64,000 bases of DNA, taken from the NCBI GenBank assembly GCA_030533445.1, contig CM060064.1, forward strand, positions 8,762,879-8,826,878, in the 5' to 3' direction. The stretch is from Cyprinodon diabolis. Its lineage: Eukaryota; Chordata; Actinopteri; Cyprinodontiformes; Cyprinodontidae. This document shows, piece by piece, positions 55,475-64,000 of the stretch (position 1 is the stretch's first letter; each line of letters opens with the position of its first letter). A program made the translations under genes and the position numbers. The notes beneath the pieces were generated by a model that was not told the origin of the DNA, did not search any database, and was given only the letters and a program-made list of their open reading frames with translations.

Positions 55475-56405
55475 GTAAGGTGCTCAAGCTATGTAAGCTG
55501 TGCAGCGGGATGCAACAGGGGTTATTGTGGCTGTGGGGGCTGCTGTCCTCCATAGTTTGTGGACCGAGGCGCTGGCCTGTTGCTAGGAGACCTTCTGACA
55601 GTTGGAAGCTTTTTGGGAAGTGACAGTTTGAAAGCAATAATGGTTCTTTAGAAACCCAGACATTCCTCCTCCTCCTCCTTCCCAGTCCTGTTACCTGTTC
55701 ATCTGTAAAGCCTTCTGTCCTCTGCTTGAAAATAACACTACAGCAGGATTGTCTATTTTTTTCTTCTTTTTCAGTCAGGAGATTAGAGCGCTTTGCAGAA
55801 ACAATGGCCTACTTGTTATGATTATTAACAGTGACTACACCCGCACTGAAATACATGTTATCTCCACATTTTGATTTAAGAAATAATAATAATGTAAATC
55901 TATAATGAGCGTGGCTAAATTAAATGACATTTTAAAGCCAAATGTACATAATTTAAGCCAGTTATAGAAGTTAATAAAAACAAAAACTGATGTGCCCATA
56001 TATATGTATGTGTTGCACCCTGTTCTGTCCCTCCTCAATCAGTAGCTGCTGTCTGTGGCCATGTGGCTGAAGGTCATTCATAAACAGGTCGATCAATACA
56101 TCTCAGTAGGCCGAAGAACAGCCAGCTCAGACTTCAGCTTCATACAGTAACAAACTGAAGTTTAATTTATTTATTCTATACATTCAAAGCCATTCATCCA
56201 TTTTTTCAGGTTTTGTAACAACTATGAACTGAGGTGTGTTTTGCTCTGACTTAATCTCAGAGACTAAAAGAACATGACAAAAATGGATTTTATGTAAAAC
56301 TCCATTTAGCTATAAATTACTAATCTTTTTGATTGTTTCCCCAGCTTTTTACTGCTAATGATTAATGTTTTCCTCCATTATTCTACAAAAAACAGCTGAG
56401 GCTCA
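55475..56405. other. Gene-free stretch, nothing recognised
   Basis: Moderately GC-rich to 55640, then AT-rich. No exon or element ends. Confidence 0.4.
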
Positions 56406-56413
56406 GCCAGATT

Positions 56414-57494
56414 TAGGGCTTGGTATTGTTCAAAAATTTTCGGTTCCGGTACCAATACCGATACCTTCACTTCGATACCGGTTCCTGAACGATACTTTTT
56501 TCGATATCAGTTTTATAATATCAATTCGAAGTAAAAGAAAATAACACAACAAAAAAAAGTACAAATCTTGAGTTTTATTTTAAGCTCTGATTTTTCCATT
56601 TACATTTTTCCTCTTACATAAAAAAAAATCCAGTGTCTAATATTCACTGTTACATTGTGAGGACCTTTTTACTTAGCAGTTTTCCTTTAGAAAAATTACC
56701 ATGTCTGACAAACAAGCCCACTAAATGGGAATCCTATTGACAGCGCACCGCTGGTATGTGGGGGTCTGAGCGGCTCCGACAGAAATATTGGAAGGCAGGA
56801 TGAACTGACTGCACTGATTAAGTTTTCAGGTGGATTTTCCCACTTAAAAACATAATAAAACTACTTTATTCCCACTGATCACAGCAAATATAGCTGCAAG
56901 GCAAAGAAAGGAAAGAGTAGCTCCGCCCAACGCGCGTCAGAGCCACTTTTCGACCACGCAGCCAGAGCAGCAAAGCTTCTTCAGCCGCGCGTCAGAAGCT
57001 GGTACAAGCAGCAAAAATGAAGCAGCAGACGTGATTTTGCTGCTCCTGCTGCGTCCTGTTTGAAAGCAGCATGATTCACTCCGCTCTGGCTTTGCTCCGC
57101 CCACGGGCTGCTGAGAGGAGGATGGTGGCGCTGGCTGCGGTCCGCTCTTCTTGCAGTCACCGAGCAACTTTCTGCTCTTAAATTGTTTCCGTGCACGATG
57201 TATTGCATTGCGCACTATTGGCATCAGTCTTAATAAAGTGAAGCCACACTTTTAACCTGGGGGGCATTTTAAAGGGGTTCCACGATGCTCGCAACCAGTT
57301 CACAACAGATACACATGAACCCTGGCTGTAGGCGTGACCACCTGTGTATTTTTCCTGGATGACGCAATCACGTTAAGTGTTACAGCCAATCACCGAAACT
57401 TGGTACCGAAAGACGAGGCATGTTTCGATACTCTGTAGAACCGAAGCATTTCGGTCGGTACCATAAAAGAACCGAAGTTCGGTACCCAGCCCTA
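56414..57494. mobile_element. hAT-type non-autonomous element, twin copy 2
   Basis: Ends TAGGGCTTGGTATTG and TACCCAGCCCTA; exact 8-bp duplication GCCAGATT at 56406-56413 and 57495-57502. 1081 bp, nearly the same as 26325-27401 (same orientation), differing by scattered substitutions and short indels. Confidence 0.88.
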
Positions 57495-57609
57495 GCCAGA
57501 TTATACTTCAACATTTCTTTTTTAAGTTTAGCCATAGATTTCTTATTGAATTTATAGGACTAGATCTTGACTAAGCCAGTGTAACTGATAAATAAGCCTT
57601 TTTTTGTTA

Positions 57610-58189
57610 AAGACAGAGTGAAATCGTGTTTAAATGTCAAATCATTCTGGCCTAAGCATGTAAATAAATGTATATAAATGGACTCTTTATCAGACGATAT
57701 TGTCCCAAAATTTAGAAAATTTCTATAAAAAAAACCTGTCTTAAAATCTGTGTTGTTTTTTTTTAAATTCACCTAAATTCGGCCAATCATATATCAAGGG
57801 TCATCTGTCAATGAATTTTTTTCAGTCATAGCATCTTGATTCATATGTCGCAGCTAATATACGCAACGGTTGAAATAAGAATCATTTACCTTACCACTGG
57901 GATGGACGTCTGTGTCTGTGAGGTGTAAAGTCATAGGGAAATCATATTTAAATGTCATCATTCTAGCTTAAACATGTATATAAATGCACTCTTTATCAGA
58001 CAATATTGTCCCAAAATTTAGTACATTTCTATTTAAAATAACTTGTCTTAAACTCTGTGTTCTTTTAAATTACGCATCAAAAGGGTAAATTGGTCATATA
58101 GTGACGCTTAAAAGTATAATGCTCTCGCCTCAAATGATCTTAAAACGTACTTTTATTGAACAATGGCAACAGTAAAGAGAACTTTTCAC
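57610..58189 (-). mobile_element. TTAA-family remnants, two 3' ends in a row
   Basis: Two successive copies of the family's right-hand region (TCAAATCATTCTGGC / CATTCTAGCTTAAACATG, then CTCTTTATCAGACRATATTG) start at about 57615 and 57927. The first also reaches into the end of the acidic exon (CTGGGATGGACGTCTGTGTC near 57897), then is cut off. Both lie just left of the fuller copy C, in the same direction. Confidence 0.5.
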
Positions 58190-58193
58190 TTAA

Positions 58194-59020
58194 AGTAATA
58201 GGGAAATCATTCTGGCTTAAACATGTATATAAATGCACTCTTTATCAGATGATATTGTCCCGAAATTTGGAAAACTTCTATTTTAAAAAAGGTCTGTTTT
58301 TTAAATTTTTATTATCTTACGCAGGCCAGTTAGTTATACGTCAGCTTGTACATTTAAATCATATATCAACGGTCATCTGTCAATACATTTTTTTTGGGTC
58401 ATAGCATCTTGATTCATATGTCGCAGCTGATATACGCAACGGTGATATATACGCAAATAAGAAATAATAATCATTTCCTTTCCCATTGAGTTCCGTCCCA
58501 GTGTTCATGGGGATGGACGTCTGTGTCTTCTGCAGGCGTAGAGCTAACAGAACTGGCAGCGTTGCGAGGCAAGGGCTCAAACATGTATGGCTGTAAGCCT
58601 TCTACACCAAACCAAGCTTCTGCCGCCCTGGCGTCCTCTTCCACAACATCTTCGTCCCCGCTTTCCTCCTCTAAATAAAAAATGGATGACAGAGGAGACT
58701 CATCCACGACCTCCGACACAAAACTCTCCTCCTCTTGCTTGTTTCCGCTGTCCATAGCGTTCCTTGACTGTGTTCTTTCTAAGTCACCAATTGCTTGGTC
58801 CCGATGGAATTACCCCTTGGGAACCTACTAGCACTAAGTTGCTAAATGGTTATTACGATGCTTCAGAAAAATCGGCCACAATCAAACTTGCTTGTGAACC
58901 TTCCTCCACAACAATCAATAATCAACCAATCACATTCACTTTATTCACTTGGTGTAAAGTCGTGGATCACTCGGGAGAATTCGGAAATGCAACGGTTGGA
59001 ACAGCCGTTTCCCTACGAGT
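58194..59020 (-). mobile_element. TTAA-flanked element with acidic first exon, copy C
   Basis: TTAA at 58190-58193 and 59021-59024; ends AGTAATAGGGAAATCA and CGTTTCCCTACGAGT (inverted). Minus-strand acidic exon at 58755-58471. Same family as copies A and B. Confidence 0.65.
58471..58755 (-). pseudogene. Acidic first exon of the TTAA element, copy C (fullest frame)
   Basis: 94 codons: MDSGNKQEEESFVSEVVDES, then EESGDEDVVEEDARAAEAWF, GVEGLQPYMFEPLPRNAASS, ending HWDGTQWERK. This is the longest of the three copies. The donor that follows the exon in A and B (GTAAAT) is GGAAAT here, so splicing from it should fail. Strongly acidic, no cysteine. Confidence 0.5.
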
Positions 59021-59871
59021 TTAACCTTGCTTTGGGTTCTGTTGAAGGTGAAAGTCTGCAGGTCTCAGTTTCTTATTCAAGCTCTTGTAGGTTCTCTTTA
59101 AGGATTGCTTTGTGTTTATCTGCAGTCCTTTCCCTGTTAAATGTTTAAATCTGCATAGTCATGTTATATGCTTATGCAAAAATACCAAAAAACATTTGAT
59201 CATTATAAGCTAATAGTGCCCGTCCTGGTAGTGTTCAGATACTTTTAGTCTCTTTTTCAGCCTAAATAGAATTCCAACACAGGTTGACCCTGTATAAACA
59301 GATATGGTGCCATCTGCTGGTAACACAAGGAACTATTAAAAAAATACTGATTGTGAATAGTGAATAGAGTGTCCTGAAAAGCCTTGTGGTAAAGCAACAG
59401 CTTGGGATGGCCTAAGACAAATATATATTTATTAAATAAACCAATCTACAGCAGCTCTAAGCTCCTCCCTGGAGCCTTCTATCTGAAGATCAAAGAAATC
59501 AATCAGTCAATTTTTTCATATTGTTTGCGCTCAGACTGTAGAGACTTAGCCATCTATCAGCCACATCTTAATGCTTTAGGAGCTTTAGCTTCCACTTCAG
59601 TAAACACCAACATTCGTACTTTATTCCCAGAGTGCTGTTCCAGTCTTATCCATCTTGAAATCCCATATAACTTTTCTTCATGTTCCCACACTTCGATGTG
59701 ATGTGCCAGAGCCATTTAGGTAAGAAAGTTATGAGCGCTCCATTGACGACAGTTGGCAACATTCCAAAGAGCAACGGCTACGCACGGAGCTTAAATAGCT
59801 CGAAACAACTCAGCCGCTCACGCAAGGTTTGCCATAGACATTAGCGAAGCATGGCTTTGATACATATGTTG

Positions 59872-60486
59872 TAGGGATGGAACGGTTTATGAAAACCGTC
59901 CGAACCGTTCGGTTCGACTGTCTCGGTTCGATTTGCGTGTGTTGCGTTCGGTTCATGCGCTGCTCCTTTTTCTCATAGGCTGTATGGGACCACTTTGCAT
60001 TTAGAGTGACCTATGATGACGGCGGAAAGAAAGTTGTGGATAAAAGTACTACAGTGTGCAAGCATTGTGCAACACGTTTTGTTTATGCTAACAGCAACAT
60101 GACCAACATGTCATGCTAACCCCGAAATCCCACATACTCCATCAGCGCTTCGCTCCGCCCCGCTCCACTCCACTCCAGACCGCCTGCACAAAGCAAAGCC
60201 TACAGCCGCCGCTGTGGCTCCCATCCACTCCGCTCTGAGTTCCTTGGAGATCGTAGAGGGCATGCATTGAATGATTAAATTCAAAGCAGCAAAACATGCA
60301 GAAATGATCCAGGGTTTTCTGCGGATCATTAAAAGTAATTACATTTCATTAATTTTTTGGGATTTTTTTTCATTAATTTTTATTTTTCGGTGTAACAATA
60401 AACATATACCGAACCGAACTGAAAACCGTGACCACGAAACCGTGAACCGAACCAAACCGTGGATTTTGTGAACCGTTCCACCCCTA
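59872..60486 (+). mobile_element. hAT element with BED-finger remnant, copy 2
   Basis: Same ends as 40353-41171 (TAGGGATGGAACGGTTTATG, CCGTTCCACCCCTA). Duplication ATATGTTG (59864-59871) against ATAGGTTG (60487-60494), 7 of 8. 615 bp; the part before the BED finger is deleted, the finger (GTATGGGACCACTTTGCATT onward) is kept. Confidence 0.82.
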
Positions 60487-60838
60487 ATAGGTTGCTATAC
60501 TCGTCTTTGATCATGTAAACAATATGTTAAAATCTACAAACAATATATAAGAGCCGACTAAATATAATGGAAAAAGGCTCTAGATTAAAAAGAAAAAGCT
60601 AATGTCACATGCCCAACAACACAACTATAATATGGAGAAAGCTTTTTCATAATGGTTGTGTATTTTGTGAAATAATAGCAGATCAGCTTGTATTTTGAAT
60701 GTGCCACCAAGCACTTCTGCCAGTCTAATGGACACCCTTGCAACCTAACTTCTTTGGTCTTCCCCTGGCTGAACTTTCCTACTACATGAGCTGCTAACTT
60801 GCTTAGCGGCAGTAGCCTACTTCCTCGTTTACACATGC

Positions 60839-60875
60839 GGGAGGTACGTCACACATGTGCTGTGACGTACCTCCC
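60839..60875. other. Perfect 15-bp hairpin with CRE-like core
   Basis: GGGAGGTACGTCACA, 7-base loop, then its exact complement TGTGACGTACCTCCC. Each arm contains TGACGTAC/GTACGTCA. Confidence 0.8.
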
Positions 60876-60999
60876 TTGTTATTGTAAATATACATGAAGA
60901 ACTTTATTTATTAACCAACTGAGCTAAAAAAAAAAAAGCTTAAATACATATTAAAAAGTATCATGCCTTTCAAAAAATTTTGAATGCAACCAAAGTGAG

Positions 61000-61200
61000 T
61001 TACTGGTGTATATATTAGAAAAAGTCAAATAATGCAACTCTGACTCTTTAAATCTTACATTTTCTGTTGGATTTAAATCTGGTGTTTTGTCCTAAAAAAA
61101 CATTCCTACATTATATATACTATATAATATAAGCTCCACCATGCTTTGCCATGAGAATAGTGGAATCAGGGTTATGTGCAGAGTTTAATTTTATATTTTT
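61000..61200 (-). mobile_element. Worn Tc1-like fragment
   Basis: CTCCACCATGCTTTGCCATG and ATCAGGGTTATGTGCAGAG resemble the stretch around the glycine box of many fish Tc1 transposases read from the minus strand. No frame or ends remain. Confidence 0.3.
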
Positions 61201-61590
61201 ATTTGTATAAAAATATGTTAGATATACAATCCAAGTAGTGCAATGAAGGTTTCTGATAATAAGACATAAAAATATGAAAAATGTTCAAGGATTATAAATG
61301 CAAGGCAGCACTTAAGAGACAACCTGCTGAGAGCTATTGTTTTACAGGAAGCAGGTATGTTTCAATCAGAGTATCCAGGGTAGCTTGGGTTTCAGAGTGC
61401 AACCATGCTGACCTCCTGGGCGGCCGTTTATTACTCCTCATGTATCGGACTCAGGCATGTAGCACATTATGTCAAGGTTGTACCTACATAAAAAGGACAA
61501 GATGTGATTTGGACTCCCTGATTGTCCTGAGAACTGCTGAGCTGGTTTTGTTTTCTGTCTTTTTTTTCTCTCTGAACTCGTGTTGGTAGC

Positions 61591-61911
61591 TGTCATGGTG
61601 TCATCTGCTTTTAAATGGATTCTAAAGAGCAGCTACAAAATTGTCATAGTCAACAATAACACGGTCAGGAGAAGAGAGAAGTCAGCATCAGGCATGACGC
61701 TCGCTAACGTCTGTTCTCACGTCGCACAGGAGGTTGTGACAGTTCGGCTCGGTCAAGTGGATGAACTGAATAAAGCTGACATGCTGTTCTGTCCTATCAG
61801 GCTGATGTCTGTACCCAGAGAGGAGACAACGATCCTCAGGAGGCACATCACACCGTCCCGTCCACCATCTCTCCCTTTGTGAAGGGGCATGCCTTCTGAA
61901 CCCAGCCTCAG
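61591..61911 (+). other. Unassigned exon-like open frame
   Basis: A pyrimidine-rich tract and GTTGGTAG precede an open frame from ATG 61595 (MVSSAFKWILKSSYKIVIVN...) that stops at 61880-61882. A donor-like CAG|GTAGGT lies at 61911/61912, after the stop. Composition is less AT-biased than the surroundings and looks protein-like, but I recognise no family. It could be a terminal coding exon, a pseudogene or chance. Confidence 0.22.
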
Positions 61912-62369
61912 GTAGGTAGTTAGGCAGGACATCTTACATCCATCTTGTTTTAGACTTTTTCTGCATGTAATGATGACAAAGTGGTTTGGCCTTTAGCTGA
62001 TATACAAATATAGGAATCAATACAGTAGATTGTAATTTCAATATATGAGGTTCCAGATCCTAATCATTTCACTTTCATACTTTGAAAACATCATGTCTCT
62101 CTCTCTTTTCTTTATTCTACTTAACTTACATTTATGTTTTAAAGGGGTTTAAAATCCGTCCACCTAACTTCTACATTATATAGTTTTACTCATCTGATCA
62201 GAGGTATGGAGGCCGATCTCCAATTTTGTAAAGTTTTACCTTCTATTACTGAGTTTATTCAAATCTGAATTCTCTATACATTATGAAAGCACAAAGGAAA
62301 ACAATATGAAGAAATCACGTAGTGGTGATATTACTGGTGAATGTTGAGACAAATATTTTCAGTTGTGAT

Positions 62370-63351
62370 TAGGGGTGTAAATCCCACCCATCATGGCGAT
62401 TCGATTCAGTATCGATTTCCTGACCCAACAATTCGATTATTTTCAATACTCATGAATACACCACAATACAATTCGATTCGATTAATTGGTTCATTTTTAT
62501 TTTATTATTATTTTTTTTTACACCTTACAGACTAGACAATGTTTCAAATTTGAAATAAATCAATGAAAGCTGTAATATCGTTATGCATTTTATTTGAGAA
62601 ACAAATAAAATGAAACATGAACAAATAACAGAAGTAGAAAAGTTGCACTCCACCTATTCCTATTAAAACCTCATTCACTGAAAAATAATAACGCCCCTGT
62701 GTTATAGATTCTGCAATGCCTTGCATCAAAAAATACTGCACAAAATCAGTGCAATGCAATACCTCGGCTCCAGAGTGTCGACGTCCCCGCCCCCTCCACA
62801 GACACTCTGCTGCACTTCTCCCAAATTGTAGCTGACCGCAGTGCCGCAGACAGGAGGCCGGCTTGTTTTGTTTTTATGACCGAAATTGCGGAAAACAACT
62901 CGTGAAGTTTGACCCTCTAGAAGAGCGAGGTGCGCGAGAACGCTGGGACCCTTTTTTCCACCTGGATCCCCGCCCTTTTTGGCCCTCATGTCCCTCCGTT
63001 GTCGAACTAAAGACGCCCCCACTTCCTCACCGCCTCGGCCGTATCTAGACCCACAGAGTGTAGCGCAGACCACACTTCAATATTGGGCATAAATCAAAAA
63101 TGTCTGTATCAAGCGTACTGCAACAAACTGCAGTAAGAGTATAACCAGGATGCGCGGTAGGAGGGCAAAATGCTTCTAGCACCACCGCAGCACAGGAGGA
63201 GGATTACACCCATTAGCAAATGGATAAAAATAGACCGGAGGGAAAAAAAAAAAAAAACATGAATCGATACTCTTGCGGACATATCGATGCATCAGGTCGT
63301 CGGCTGTTGGATTGATGCATCGATACAAACCGATTACTATTTACACCCCTC
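62370..63351. mobile_element. hAT-type non-autonomous element
   Basis: Ends TAGGGGTGTAAATCCC and ATTTACACCCCTC are inverted; duplication GTTGTGAT (62362-62369) against GTTGTAAT (63352-63359), 7 of 8. Sub-terminal regions repeat ATCGATT/AATCGAT motifs at both ends (likely transposase-binding sites). 982 bp, no transposase. Confidence 0.82.
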
Positions 63352-63359
63352 GTTGTAAT

Positions 63360-64000
63360 AATTCCAATTTTTTCTCTATCTGTTTTGTGCTTCCTGCACT
63401 TTGTAGCCTTTAGTGTTTTTGAACACTGCATTCCTAGCTGGGTTTGGGAAGCTGCTGATAAAGACTTCTAACAATATGTTAATTAATTTGATATGGAAAG
63501 TTTATGTTGTGACACTTTCAATATGTTAGCCAACACTAACTGGCATCCAAAGTTCTTCTTTATAGCATGAATATACACTAATATTGAGATGGCAATATTT
63601 TTCTGTATACTGTGCAACCCAAACTGAAAATGATTTAATTTTGGCCTTCCTGCTATGGGTGTTCATTCATTACATACATAGGAGCTGCTATGTGGCGCCA
63701 TACTAGTGTCTGTTAGAACAGACACTAGTATAACAAGCTTAAACTCATATCTTTTAAAGACAAAATTATAGTTGAGCTGACATCTTAGGTGACTTCAGTG
63801 TCTAATGTAAGCAATTACATTAGCTCTGATAAAACAACATTCTCCTTTTTGCTATTCAACAGAATGCTGATCCTACCTCTGATACATTTTTTATAAAGGT
63901 GCAATTTCCAAGAGGCTGAACCAGAGGCTGAAAACCTAAAGTATAAACCAGAGCAACGTTCCTATTCTGCCTTTCTGCCATTGTATATATATATAAAACT
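63360..64000. other. Intergenic, with one perfect palindrome
   Basis: No gene recognised. At 63700-63731 ATACTAGTGTCTGTT is followed, after AG, by its exact reverse complement. Confidence 0.5.

Overview
The window reads as nuclear DNA of a teleost fish. Three vertebrate genes with spliced exons, GT/AG junctions and intact reading frames lie in the order slc25a32 (+), cthrc1 (-), fzd6 (-). This is the conserved block seen at human 8q22.3. The rest is AT-rich and full of fish-type DNA transposons, SINE/LINE pieces and microsatellites. I cannot name the species.

Layout. 1-2616: intergenic, with an L1-like remnant and a tRNA-type SINE. 2617-8006: slc25a32, mitochondrial folate/FAD carrier, 7 coding exons, 322 aa. 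10397-18505: cthrc1 on the other strand, tail to tail with slc25a32, 4 coding exons, 229 aa, secreted, with a collagen-like repeat. 24078-42834: fzd6, same strand as cthrc1, 7 coding exons, 681 aa, a Frizzled receptor with a complete cysteine-rich domain and the KTxxxW motif. CTHRC1 is known as a cofactor for non-canonical Wnt/Frizzled signalling and FZD6 as a planar-polarity receptor, so these two neighbours probably act in one pathway; slc25a32 is metabolic and unrelated.

About 42900-64000 is dominated by transposons. I found no recognisable host gene there, only a CpG-rich promoter/first-exon candidate near 55200-55474 and an unassigned exon-like ORF at 61591-61911.

Mobile elements are the striking part. 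Target-site duplications can be read directly for six hAT-type elements (8 bp) and several TTAA-flanked elements. There are three Tc1-like elements: one apparently intact with perfect 29-bp terminal repeats (45768-47015), one with a single stop codon and a short in-frame deletion (52796-53995), and one broken by a hAT insertion (31316-34100). A repeated TTAA-flanked family carries an acidic first exon with, in two copies, a preserved splice donor. Three short-unit arrays (4.5, 24.8 and 54.2 kb) share a GGGCC-containing head sequence. All exon boundaries were set by hand from splice sites, reading phase and remembered vertebrate family sequences; no database search was possible.
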